Shown in pieces: positions 49,871 to 58,538 of a stretch of 64,000 bases of DNA (position 1 is its first letter; each line of letters starts with the position of its first letter). The notes beneath the pieces were generated by a model. That model worked only from the letters and a program-made list of their open reading frames with translations, was not told the origin of the DNA and did not search any database. This stretch comes from Hymenobacter cyanobacteriorum (GTDB taxonomy: Bacteria; Bacteroidota; Bacteroidia; Cytophagales; Hymenobacteraceae), in assembly GCF_022631375.1 (NCBI RefSeq), contig NZ_JALBGC010000006.1, forward strand, positions 215,726 through 279,725, read 5' to 3'. Position numbers and translations under genes: made by a program.

Positions 49871-51043
49871 TTATTCCAAGGCTACCACCCGGACGCGGGC
49901 CAGGTACGCGGCCACGCCCAGCGCCACGGCCGCCGCCAGCCCGAAGGTGGGCAGCGGGCCGTATCCCTGCCAGAGCAGGCCGGCCCCGGTGCTGGCCACC
50001 AGCGCCGCCAGGCTGCTGAGCCCGCCGAGGGTGCCCAGCGCCGCCCCGGTATCTGCCTTGGCGCAGAGCGTGCTCACCCAGGCCTTGCCCACGCCCTCAG
50101 TCGCCGCCGCGTACAGGCCGTAGAGGGCAAACAGCGCCCCGAACACCCACAACTCGTGGGCCAGGGCCACTCCGCCGTACACCCCGGCAAACACCAGCAG
50201 GCCACCCACCAGCAGGCGGCGCGGACCCAGCCGGTCGGCCAGGTGGCCCAGCGGCCAGGCGCTGAACACGTAGGTCAGGTTGTAGAGAATATAAAGCCCG
50301 ATAACCGTGGGGGCCGAGAGCCCGCGCTGCCGGGCCAGCAGCAGCAAAAACGCATCGGAGCTATTGAATAGAGCAAAAACCAGCAGCCCGCCTACCACCC
50401 GCCGGTACGCGGGAGGGGCATGCCGCCAGTAGCCGAACGAGGCCCAGAACGGCACCACCGGCCGCCCCGAGGGCACGGCCCGCCGCTCGCGCAGCACCAG
50501 CGTGATGAGCACCGCCACCACGCCCGGCACGAAGGCCCACAGAAACAGCGGCCGGTACTGGCCCGGATGCGCGGCCAGCCAACCCAGCGCCGCCAGCGGC
50601 CCCAGCACCGCGCCCAGCGTATCCATCGAGCGGTGAAAGCCAAACACCTTGCCCCGGTCGGCGGGCGTAGTTTCGTCGCTGAGCAGGGCGTCGCGGGCGC
50701 CGGTGCGCAGGCCCTTGCCCAGCCGGTCGAGGGTGCGGGCCAGCAGCACCCAGGCGGGGGTGGCCAGCACCGCCAGCAGCGGCTTGCTGAGCGCACTCAG
50801 CCCGTAGCCCCACTGCACGAAGGGTACGCGCCGGCCCAGCCTATCCGACCACTGCCCGAAGTAGCCCTTGCTCAGCCCGGCCACGGCCTCGGCTATGCCT
50901 TCGAGCAGGCCGATGAAAAACACCGAAAAGCCGATGGACTGTAAATACAACGGCATCACGGGGTACAGCATCTCGCTGGCCAGGTCCGTGAACAGGCTGA
51001 TGAGCGAGAGTAGCCACACGGCGCGGGTCAGGTACTTGGGCAT
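49871..51043 (-). CDS. MFS transporter
   Basis: A 390-residue major facilitator with about twelve hydrophobic helices. It begins VWLLSLISLFTDLASEMLYPVMPLYLQSIGFS and has the loop motif GYFGQWSDRLGRRVPFV between helices 2 and 3 and DRLGKGLRTGARDALLSDETTPADRGKVFGFHRSMDTLGAVLGP, a pattern of the drug:H+ antiporter group of MFS proteins. The substrate cannot be told. It lies 9 bp downstream of the beta-propeller lipoprotein gene and is probably co-transcribed with it. Confidence 0.85.
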   Translation of the reverse strand: MPKYLTRAVWLLSLISLFTDLASEMLYPVMPLYLQSIGFSVFFIGLLEGIAEAVAGLSKGYFGQWSDRLGRRVPFVQWGYGLSALSKPLLAVLATPAWVLLARTLDRLGKGLRTGARDALLSDETTPADRGKVFGFHRSMDTLGAVLGPLAALGWLAAHPGQYRPLFLWAFVPGVVAVLITLVLRERRAVPSGRPVVPFWASFGYWRHAPPAYRRVVGGLLVFALFNSSDAFLLLLARQRGLSAPTVIGLYILYNLTYVFSAWPLGHLADRLGPRRLLVGGLLVFAGVYGGVALAHELWVFGALFALYGLYAAATEGVGKAWVSTLCAKADTGAALGTLGGLSSLAALVASTGAGLLWQGYGPLPTFGLAAAVALGVAAYLARVRVVALE

Positions 51044-51052
51044 AGCAGGTTG

Positions 51053-52087
51053 TTACGGCGTGGGCCGGTAGATGCGCAGGGCGGCGGGCTGCCCCGGCCG
51101 TTGCGGCAGGGCCACAAAGTAGCGGTCCAGCGCCGGCGAATACAGCGAGGTGCCGGCTCCCGACACCGTGGGCAGCAACTGCAGCACAGCGTAGCGGTCG
51201 GGCGTTTGCTGCTGCACCACCACGAGGCTGCCCGCCCCGCACGACACGTAGAGCCGTGCCCGCCGCGCGTCGTAGTACAGCCCGTCGGCATCGGCCGGAA
51301 TGGGCAGGCTGGCCACCGGCCGGCCGTCGACGGTGGAGAGCACCACCAACCGGCCCGGCGCGCAGGCCACGAACAGGCGCTGGTGCGCCCGGTCCAGGCC
51401 CATGGGAATGTTCTGGCCGGCCCCCGCCACGGGCCACACCGCCACTGCCCGGCGGGTGGCGCGGTCGATGACTTCCACCTGATTTAGGGCGGGCTCGTTC
51501 ACGTAAATGCGCCCGCCGTCCAGCTCAAACTGCTTGGCGTAGCCAGCCAGCGGAATCTCGCCCATCTTCATATTGCGGGCCACGTCAAGCAGGCCCAGTG
51601 CCCCGAAGGTCTTGCCCACGCCCACCACCAGCTGGTGGGCCAGGCTGTCGTAGCGCAGGTTGTTGCAGGCTTCGCGAAAGGCGTAGTGGCGCACCGACCG
51701 GTAGGTGCGGCCGTCCAGCTCCGTCACGCGCCCGTCGCCGCCGGTGGACACGAACAGGCGGTTGCCTTCGGGGCGGTACACCACCCATTTCGGCTCATCG
51801 AAGCCGGGCAGGCTGGTCAGGGCGCGGCCCGCCCGCACGTCGATGACTTCCACGGTGTGGTTGTCTTCAGCGGCCACAAACAGCCGCTGGCCGGCCGCGT
51901 CCAGCGCCATCAAATCGAAGCCGCCCTGCACGTTGGGCAGCGGCACCGTGCGCTCCAGCGTGAGCAGCGGCCGGGCGGCTGGCGGGCTGGCCGCTTCAGG
52001 CTTTTCTTCCCGACTGCCCGGGTGGCAGCCGCCGGCCAGCAGCATGAGCAGGGCAGCCCCCAGGGGCCAGGCAGTTTTGAAGGGCAT
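51053..52087 (-). CDS. YncE-like beta-propeller lipoprotein
   Basis: A 344-residue surface or periplasmic protein. The signal LGAALLMLLAGGC ends in a lipobox, followed by a seven-bladed propeller whose repeats show the YVTN-type pattern (AAGQRLFVAAEDNHTVEVIDVRAG, EGNRLFVSTGGDGRVTELDG, HQRLFVACAPGRLVVLSTVDGR, RRARLYVSCGAGSLVVVQQQ). The start at 52087 gives the correct lipoprotein signal. Such propellers bind ligands or partners. Being next to an MFS transporter it may deliver or sense its substrate. Confidence 0.75.
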   Translation of the reverse strand: MPFKTAWPLGAALLMLLAGGCHPGSREEKPEAASPPAARPLLTLERTVPLPNVQGGFDLMALDAAGQRLFVAAEDNHTVEVIDVRAGRALTSLPGFDEPKWVVYRPEGNRLFVSTGGDGRVTELDGRTYRSVRHYAFREACNNLRYDSLAHQLVVGVGKTFGALGLLDVARNMKMGEIPLAGYAKQFELDGGRIYVNEPALNQVEVIDRATRRAVAVWPVAGAGQNIPMGLDRAHQRLFVACAPGRLVVLSTVDGRPVASLPIPADADGLYYDARRARLYVSCGAGSLVVVQQQTPDRYAVLQLLPTVSGAGTSLYSPALDRYFVALPQRPGQPAALRIYRPTP

Positions 52088-52247
52088 AAACAGTGGGCTG
52101 AGGTGCGAATGGCCCAATATTCTGTCTTGATTCTGAGCAAGCTTTGAGCAGATTCGGCGGCATCGTGTCGAGCAGCGCTACTCGTGGATTCGATACCGGT
52201 AGCTTTGCTTTACTGCATAGGACCCAGCAAGCACTAAATAGTTAAGG

Positions 52248-53273
52248 ATGAAGCCTAACCTCTTTTCACTGGCCACAAAAGAATTGTCGCAGGATAGCTT
52301 CTTCGCCTGGCTGTTACAGTGGGGCAATGCGGATTGTCGGCAGTACAGTAAGGCGCTGCACGAGGCCGCCCAGGATTTTATCCGGCTGCTGCTGCAATGC
52401 CCCGCCGACTACGAAATAAAGTATGTGGAGGCAGCCCGGCAGTGGCACGGCATTGACGTGTGGGCGGAGGTGAATGAAGAGTATTTCATTGCTATTGAGG
52501 ACAAGACCAACACCGGCGAGCATTCCGAACAATTGGAGCGCTACCACAAGATTGCCACCGAGCATTACCAGGATACGGGCTTCAAGCTGGTGTTCATCTA
52601 CCTGAAAACCGGCAACGAGAGCATTACGACGCTGAACGAAATCAGCGCCAAAGGCTACACCATTGTTAGTCGTAAGCAGGTGCTTGACCTGCTACTGACG
52701 CATGAGGTCGAAAACGACGTTTTCAATGACTTCAAAGAATACCTGTCGACTATTGAACAGCAGTCCAATTCGTACACCACTTTCAGCAATATAACTTCTG
52801 AGCGGAAGGCTGCGGAGGGATTTTTCGGCCGCCTTCAGGAGCTTGTTGGGGAGTGGAGTGACTGGCGCTACGTGCCCAACCCGACCGGCGGCTTTTTAGG
52901 CTTTTGGTACCACTGGCGCGGGACCGAGGAGTTTGATATTTACATCCAAATTGAAAATGCCTTTGCGAACGGGATAAAGGTAGTCGTCAAAATCGGCGAT
53001 TGGACGCCCAGCGTGGACACCCTTTACGCCGTGTTGTACGGCCTCCAGCCCTACGCGAAGGCGCAGGGCCTCACCCTGCGCAAGCCGCAGAAATACCGGG
53101 TGGGGGCCACCTCCACGCTGGCCGTGCTGCACAATGCCTTCCTCGTGGATGAAGCCGATGAGCTGAACATGGGAGCCTTTCTGACAACGCTAGAGTCTTT
53201 GCAGCTGGTACTGGATGAATACAGTGCCACGGAGCGAGCGAAGGCCGCAGAGCGGGCTGAGGTTTCTGGCTAG
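52248..53273 (+). CDS. PD-(D/E)XK nuclease-superfamily protein
   Basis: A 341-residue protein. The N-terminal part starts FSLATKELSQDSFFAWLLQWGN, as in a family of predicted nucleases (PDDEXK_4 type). The catalytic motif is GIDVWAEVNEEYFIAIEDKTNTGEHSEQL, with Asp in GIDVW and the E-x-K-like EDK. The region 110-150 has helix-strand elements and the C-terminal half (FYHWRG, IYIQIENAF) forms a second domain. No methyltransferase is nearby, so it is not a standard restriction pair; an anti-phage or DNA-repair role is possible. It is followed 75 bp later by another PD-(D/E)XK-like gene. Confidence 0.75.
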   Translation: MKPNLFSLATKELSQDSFFAWLLQWGNADCRQYSKALHEAAQDFIRLLLQCPADYEIKYVEAARQWHGIDVWAEVNEEYFIAIEDKTNTGEHSEQLERYHKIATEHYQDTGFKLVFIYLKTGNESITTLNEISAKGYTIVSRKQVLDLLLTHEVENDVFNDFKEYLSTIEQQSNSYTTFSNITSERKAAEGFFGRLQELVGEWSDWRYVPNPTGGFLGFWYHWRGTEEFDIYIQIENAFANGIKVVVKIGDWTPSVDTLYAVLYGLQPYAKAQGLTLRKPQKYRVGATSTLAVLHNAFLVDEADELNMGAFLTTLESLQLVLDEYSATERAKAAERAEVSG

Positions 53274-53347
53274 TGGCGCGGTGGCCGAAATAGGGTTGAA
53301 CCGCGCGTTTGCGCATGCCACAGGCTTTGTTCGGCTATATTTCCCGG

Positions 53348-54340
53348 ATGATAAAAGTTATCGATGACCAGCGGACAATTCAACAGCTGCACCGGCGCTT
53401 CCTGCATAAGCTGGCAGATGAGTTTACTGAGCGAATTGCGTGTTGGGTAGGCTTCCCGAGCGGTAATTTCGCTGATACCGTCAGTTATTCGGAAGAACTA
53501 GACATCTGGGTTTCTTCTAATAATCAGCCCACAAAGTTTTGGAACGGCTTCGGCGTGGGCCGACCCAAACCCGGGTCCAACAATTCCTTGGTAGGCGAAA
53601 TAAACTTCCCGTTTGAAACCATCAACAGAAGAATAGCCGGGGCGTTTGCCGTCGAAGACGGCGGCAAAATACTGGTATTACACCGGGGAAAGATTGGCGG
53701 GGGCAAGCCCGGCATTGGCAAGAACTACTTTACCGATAATTACACCGGGGAGTGGGTCAGGGCATGGGATGGGGACCGGGGAACTGATTTCTGCCTGGTT
53801 GCCGAGTTTGAATCGCCGCTCTTTGCCAGTCAGGTTGCGGACTTTATCAAGCAGATTCAACGCGTTAAACGCCTCATCAGCGATGATGAAGAGCGGGCCC
53901 CCTTCGACTTTTCCGACTTTATCTACTCGGAAGAAAGCCACGGGCAAATCCTGACGGAAAGCCGGGAGCCGACAACCATTAACCGGGTTCACGGCATTGT
54001 GGTGAACCGGCTCGCAGAGCTACTCGTCAGTCAGGGCTTGAAGGTGGCGAGGGACAAAAACCGGGACTTATTCATCCACCGGCAAAGTGAGGTGCTCATG
54101 CTGTTCGAGGTGAAAACGACCCTCTCAACCCAAGCCATGTGTACGGCCATGGGACAGTTGCTGCTGTATAGCGTTCCCTTCCCCAAACGGGCCTTTTTGG
54201 TGGCCGTATTTCCCCAAAAGCTGAGTCGTAAAGTAGCCAAGCGTTTTGAGGAGCTGGGCATTCAGGTGCTCTACTATGAGTGGGAAGACAAGAAGCCGAA
54301 GTTTTTAAACCTGAAGAAAACGCTGGCCCTACTGCCGTAA
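53348..54340 (+). CDS. Protein with C-terminal PD-(D/E)XK-like domain
   Basis: A 330-residue protein. The first 190 residues form an unknown domain (DTVSYSEELDIWVSSNNQPTKFWNGFGVGRP, AFAVEDGGKILVLHRGKIGGG). The last 110 residues carry the endonuclease-like core: a helix (VNRLAELLVSQGLKVA), DKNRDLFIHRQSEVLMLFEVKTTLSTQAMCTAMGQLLLYS with Asp, Glu and Lys in the right order (D, then EVK) and a Gln helix. It may act as nuclease with the gene 75 bp upstream. The start at 53348 removes a poor extension; an ATG at 53309 is also possible. Confidence 0.65.
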   Translation: MIKVIDDQRTIQQLHRRFLHKLADEFTERIACWVGFPSGNFADTVSYSEELDIWVSSNNQPTKFWNGFGVGRPKPGSNNSLVGEINFPFETINRRIAGAFAVEDGGKILVLHRGKIGGGKPGIGKNYFTDNYTGEWVRAWDGDRGTDFCLVAEFESPLFASQVADFIKQIQRVKRLISDDEERAPFDFSDFIYSEESHGQILTESREPTTINRVHGIVVNRLAELLVSQGLKVARDKNRDLFIHRQSEVLMLFEVKTTLSTQAMCTAMGQLLLYSVPFPKRAFLVAVFPQKLSRKVAKRFEELGIQVLYYEWEDKKPKFLNLKKTLALLP

Positions 54341-54361
54341 GTGGGCAATAGGGCCAGCGTT
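54319..54361. terminator. Bidirectional terminator hairpin
   Basis: AACGCTGGCCCTACTGCC (54319-54336) pairs nearly perfectly with GGGCAATAGGGCCAGCGTT (54343-54361) between two convergent genes. The left arm includes the end of the nuclease-like gene. Confidence 0.75.
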
Positions 54362-54384
54362 TCACAAACACCTGCCAACTCTTT

Positions 54385-57300
54385 TTACCCCCGCTCCGCC
54401 AGCTCCTGGGCGGCACTGCGGCGGTGGTAAATCAGACGCATGCCGGTAGGCAGCACGAATAGCAGCATGGGTAGCGCCACCACGAAGCCGCCGATGACGG
54501 CCACGGCCAGCGGCTGCTGCATCTGGGCGCCCAGCCCGATACCCAAGGCCAGCGGCGACAAGGCAAGGATGGCCCCGATGGCCGTCATCAGCTTGGGCCG
54601 GATGCGCAGGGCGATGGCGTAGCGGATGGCCGTGTCCACGTCGCCCGTCTCGCGCAGCGACTCGTAGAACTGGTGCACCGTGAAAATGGCGTTTTCGGCG
54701 ATAATGCCCACTATCATGATGATGCCCGTGTAGGAGCTTACGTTCAGTGGAATACCGGCGAAGAACAGCCCCAGCACGCAGCCCGTGATGCCCATCACCG
54801 AGATAAAGAGCACCAGGGCCGAAATCAGCCACTCACGAAACAGGAACACCAGCACCGCGAATACCAGCAGGCTGGCCGTGAGCAGAATCAGCAGCAGCTC
54901 GCGAAACGAAGCCTGCTGCTCGGCGTAGGCCCCGCCGTAGACGATGGTGTAGCCGGGCGGCAGTGCCACCTGGCGGCCCACCTGCTGGCGGATGTCCTGA
55001 ATGGCCGAGCCCAGGTCGCGCCCGTCGAGGCGGGCCGTGATGAGCGCCACCGACTTGAGGTCTTCGCGGCGCAGCTCCACCTCGCCGGGTACCACGTCGA
55101 TGGCGGCGAAGAAGGGGAGCGGACGCACGCTGCCGTTGGGCAGGGCAATCACTTGCTTTTGCAGCTGCTCCAGGCTGTTGTGGCTGAAATCGACGTAGCG
55201 CAGCAGCACCTGGCGCATCTGCTCGCCGTCCTGCACCTGCCCCACCTGAATGCCGCCGAGCGAGCCTGCCTGGGCCGGCGAGATGCTGGCTTGCGCCGTG
55301 CCATTGCTCAGGGCCTGGCCGCCCACCAGGTTGCTGAGCTGGGCCTGAAAATCGAGGGGCGTGAGGCCGTAGCGGGCCAGCTTGGCGATGTCGGGCCGAA
55401 ACACAATGCTGGGGCCGGCCGCCACCAGGCCGTCGTTGATGTCGGCCACGCCGGGCACGTTGCCCAGCACCTGGCCGATGCGGGCCGAGAGCTTTTCGAG
55501 CGTGGCCTGGTCGTCGCCGAAGAGCTTGATTTCAACGGGCTTCGAGCTGCTCATCAGGTCGCCGAGCAGGTCCGCAATGCGCTGGCCAAAGTCCACGGTG
55601 AGGGCCGGCTCGGTGGCTTCGATGCGCTGGCGCAGCTGGGCAATGACGGCGGGCGTGGTCAGCTTGTGGTCGCGCCGGAGCTGGATGAGGTAGTCGCCGT
55701 AGTTGGGCTGGCGGGTGTCGAAAGCCAGGCCGATGCCGGTGCGGCGCGAGTAGCTTTCCACCTCGGGGTGCTTTGTAATGATGTCCTTTTCGATGCGGCG
55801 CAGCACGCGGTCGGTTTCGGCCTGGTCGGTGCCCGAGGGCATGTGGTAGTCGAGCACGATGGTGCCCTCGTCGAGGTCGGGCAGGAAGCCCGTTTCGAGC
55901 TTGCCCGACGCCAGCCATGCCCCCACCCCCAGCCCCAGCAGCAGGACCAGCGCCAGCAGCGGCCGGGCAAAGAGGCTGGTCAGCCAGCTGAGCTTATCGG
56001 CCTGCTCCTGGGCCGCGTTGTGGGCGTGGGCGGTTTTGCCGGCGCGGTAGCCGATGAGCAGGTGCAGCACCGGCAGCAGCAGCCACGTGACCAGAAACGA
56101 GCAGACCATGGTAATCTGCATCGTATCCGACAATTCCTTGAAGAAGCTGCCCGCCAGCCCGCTCATCAGCCGGAAGGGAAAATGGATGACGATGGTACTC
56201 AGCGAGGAGGCCACCATCGCCGGAAACAGGCTGCGAATGGCCCCGCGCACCACCCGCACGTTGCTGTGGTCGGGGTGCTCCTCGTGGGTGCGGTAAATCT
56301 GCTCGATGATGACGATGGCGTCGTCAATAATGAGCCCCACCGAAGCCGCGATGGCCCCCAGCGACATGATGTCCAGCGTAATGCCGAACAGGTAAAGCAT
56401 CAGCAGCGTGAAGCAGACCGTGACCGGAATGGTGAGCAGCACCGCCAAGCTGGCCCGCCACGAGCGCAGAAAAACTATCATCACCAGAATGGCCAGCGCC
56501 AGGCCTTCCACGATGCTGTGAATCACGCTGTCAATGCTGTCGCTCACGAACACCGACTGGTCGTAGTAGGGCTTGAGCGTCATGCCGGGGGGTAGGAGGC
56601 GGCGTAATTCGGCGGCCTTGGCGTGGGCGTCGCGGGCGAAGGTGGCCAGGTCCACGCCCTGCTGTTTCACGAGGTCGATAAGCACCGCGTCGTGGCCGTT
56701 GGCGTTGATGAGCACGAACTCCTGCTGCTCCTGAATGTCCACCGTGGCCACGTCGCGCACCCGCACGACGCGGCCCGAATCGGCGCGCACCACCACCTGG
56801 CGCAGGTCGTCGGCGGTGCCCAGGCGGGTGTCGGTGAGGGTGAGGTAGAGCCGCCGGAAGCTGGCCAAGTTGCCGGCCGAGAGCACGAAATTGCTGTTCG
56901 CAAACGCGGCTTGCAGCTGGGCCGCCGTCAGGCGCTGGCCCGCCAGCTTGGCCGGGTCGGGAATGACGACGAATTCCTTAGCCTTGCCGCCGCGCACCAC
57001 CACGTTGGAGGCCCCGGGCACTTGCGAGAAGAGCGGCCGGGCCAGCAGGTTGCCGGCGTCGCGCAGGGCGATGGGCGAGCGCGAGTTGCTTTCCAGCGAG
57101 TAGCCCAGCACCGGAAACAGCGACTGGTTCATGGCTTCGGTGGCGATGGTGACGCCGGCCGGCAGCAGCCCCTTTATCTCGTTCACGCGGCTTTCGAGCT
57201 GGGCCTTGGTGCTGTACACGTCCACGTTCCAGTTCAGAAACACCTGAATCACGCACGAGCCCCGGCTGGTGCTGCTTTTCACCACCGTCACGCCCTTCAC

Positions 57301-57585
57301 CCGCTTCACAGCGGCTTCCAGGGGCTTGGTCACGGTTATCATCATCCGGTCGATGGGCTGCTGCCCGGCGTCGGCGATGAGCGTGATTTTGGGAAAGGTC
57401 ACCTCGGGAAACAGCGCCGTTTGCATCCGCGAATACGCAAACAAACCCACGGCCAGCAAGAGCAGGCCCATGAGCAGAATCGGCTTGCGGTAGGTCTGGA
57501 AATACGACGTCTCGGCCGGCTCGGCCGCCGTGGCGGCGGGCTGGGGGGCGGGCGCGGCGGCCGGGGTAGTGGTGGGCTCGCTCAT
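54385..57585 (-). CDS. RND efflux pump inner-membrane permease
   Basis: A 1066-residue RND transporter. Helix 1 (PILLMGLLLLAVGLFAYSRM) and the porter domain start (FPEVTFPKITLIADAG) are followed by the second large periplasmic loop and eleven more helices. The proton-relay helix carries GLIIDDAIVIIEQ with adjacent Asp residues. The other conserved parts (FLFREWLISALVLFISVMG, GILMTVGIIAENAI-like GIIMIVGIIAENAIF) are normal. Residues in the porter domain do not fit the metal-specific CusA pattern clearly, so a drug/solute (HAE1-type) pump is favoured. It overlaps the adaptor gene by four bases and is the last gene of a three-gene operon. Confidence 0.9.
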   Translation of the reverse strand: MSEPTTTPAAAPAPQPAATAAEPAETSYFQTYRKPILLMGLLLLAVGLFAYSRMQTALFPEVTFPKITLIADAGQQPIDRMMITVTKPLEAAVKRVKGVTVVKSSTSRGSCVIQVFLNWNVDVYSTKAQLESRVNEIKGLLPAGVTIATEAMNQSLFPVLGYSLESNSRSPIALRDAGNLLARPLFSQVPGASNVVVRGGKAKEFVVIPDPAKLAGQRLTAAQLQAAFANSNFVLSAGNLASFRRLYLTLTDTRLGTADDLRQVVVRADSGRVVRVRDVATVDIQEQQEFVLINANGHDAVLIDLVKQQGVDLATFARDAHAKAAELRRLLPPGMTLKPYYDQSVFVSDSIDSVIHSIVEGLALAILVMIVFLRSWRASLAVLLTIPVTVCFTLLMLYLFGITLDIMSLGAIAASVGLIIDDAIVIIEQIYRTHEEHPDHSNVRVVRGAIRSLFPAMVASSLSTIVIHFPFRLMSGLAGSFFKELSDTMQITMVCSFLVTWLLLPVLHLLIGYRAGKTAHAHNAAQEQADKLSWLTSLFARPLLALVLLLGLGVGAWLASGKLETGFLPDLDEGTIVLDYHMPSGTDQAETDRVLRRIEKDIITKHPEVESYSRRTGIGLAFDTRQPNYGDYLIQLRRDHKLTTPAVIAQLRQRIEATEPALTVDFGQRIADLLGDLMSSSKPVEIKLFGDDQATLEKLSARIGQVLGNVPGVADINDGLVAAGPSIVFRPDIAKLARYGLTPLDFQAQLSNLVGGQALSNGTAQASISPAQAGSLGGIQVGQVQDGEQMRQVLLRYVDFSHNSLEQLQKQVIALPNGSVRPLPFFAAIDVVPGEVELRREDLKSVALITARLDGRDLGSAIQDIRQQVGRQVALPPGYTIVYGGAYAEQQASFRELLLILLTASLLVFAVLVFLFREWLISALVLFISVMGITGCVLGLFFAGIPLNVSSYTGIIMIVGIIAENAIFTVHQFYESLRETGDVDTAIRYAIALRIRPKLMTAIGAILALSPLALGIGLGAQMQQPLAVAVIGGFVVALPMLLFVLPTGMRLIYHRRSAAQELAERG

Positions 57586-58511
57586 CGTACCAGCTTCACT
57601 TTAGCGGTGTCGGCCAGCCCGTAGTTGCCGGCGCTCAGAATGCGGTCGCGGGGGCTGAAAACTGGGGTTTTAATCTCGATTTCGGCGGGATTCTGCACGC
57701 CCAGCGTCACGGGGACTTTCACGGCCGTCGAGTCGTTGACCAGCTTCATGACCCAGAAATGGTGCAGCGTTTCATCGGCCAGCACGCAGGCGGCGGGCAA
57801 GGTCTGGGCGTGGTCGCGCTGGGTCTGGGTGAGGCGCACCTGCACAATCAGGTTTTCGGGGATGACGCCCGGCGGGTTACTGGGCCGCACCAGGTACACC
57901 TCCGACTGGCCGGGGCTCACGCTGGCCAGCGGCGCGAGTACGGTGCCGGTGAGGCGGGTGCTGTCGGGCAGCACGATGGTGCAGCTCGGGTTGCCCTGGG
58001 CCAGGGCGTGGTACTCGTAGGGCAGGTTGAGCTGAAACACGAGCTGGCTGCTCTCCGCCACCGTGCACAGGGCCGTGCCTTCGAGCAGGTAGTCCCCGGC
58101 TTGCTGGACGTTGAGCACGCTCACGATGCCGCTGGAAGGTGCCGTAACCGCCACCAGGCCAAACCCTTTCAGGCCGGGGTCGATGCGCTGGACATCGCTG
58201 CCGAGGGCGCGGCGCTCCTTGGTTTCGAGGGTGAAGAGCACCTGGCCCGCCGTTACCCTATCGCCGAGGCGCACGCGCACGCCGGTGACGTAGGCGGCCA
58301 CGGGGGCCGTGACGGTGCTCTTGCGCGGGTAAACGGAGGTGGCCGGAAACGTGCGGTACTGGGTTAGGGCCTGGGTGGCGACCGTGACGGCCCGCACCTG
58401 GGCGCGGGGCGGCGGGCCGGCCGCGTCATCCTCCGGGTCCTTGGAGTGGCAGGCGGTCAACAGCAGGGGGAGCAGCAGCCAATGGGCGGCCAGCGAAAGC
58501 GAAAAGCGCAT
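57582..58511 (-). CDS. RND efflux periplasmic adaptor
   Basis: A 309-residue membrane-fusion protein with a lipoprotein-type signal (LLLPLLLTAC). Beta-barrel and lipoyl segments are visible: TVTAPVAAYVTGVRVRLGDRVTAGQVLFTLET, then the second lipoyl half (VAVTAPSSGIVSVLNVQQAGDYL) and FQLNLPYEYHALAQG. The alpha-hairpin is very short, as in several Bacteroidota adaptors. It bridges the permease and the TolC-like channel encoded on either side. Confidence 0.88.
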   Translation of the reverse strand: MRFSLSLAAHWLLLPLLLTACHSKDPEDDAAGPPPRAQVRAVTVATQALTQYRTFPATSVYPRKSTVTAPVAAYVTGVRVRLGDRVTAGQVLFTLETKERRALGSDVQRIDPGLKGFGLVAVTAPSSGIVSVLNVQQAGDYLLEGTALCTVAESSQLVFQLNLPYEYHALAQGNPSCTIVLPDSTRLTGTVLAPLASVSPGQSEVYLVRPSNPPGVIPENLIVQVRLTQTQRDHAQTLPAACVLADETLHHFWVMKLVNDSTAVKVPVTLGVQNPAEIEIKTPVFSPRDRILSAGNYGLADTAKVKLVR

Positions 58512-58538
58512 AAAGCGAAGAAGTTTGGGCAGGCCGGC

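Noticed and set aside
52248..54340. Restriction-modification system
   Set aside because: No methyltransferase or specificity gene is found within the surrounding genes.
54673..56595. A 640-codon open frame antisense to the RND permease
   Set aside because: Composition is typical of antisense reading of GC-rich membrane-protein genes and no domain is visible.
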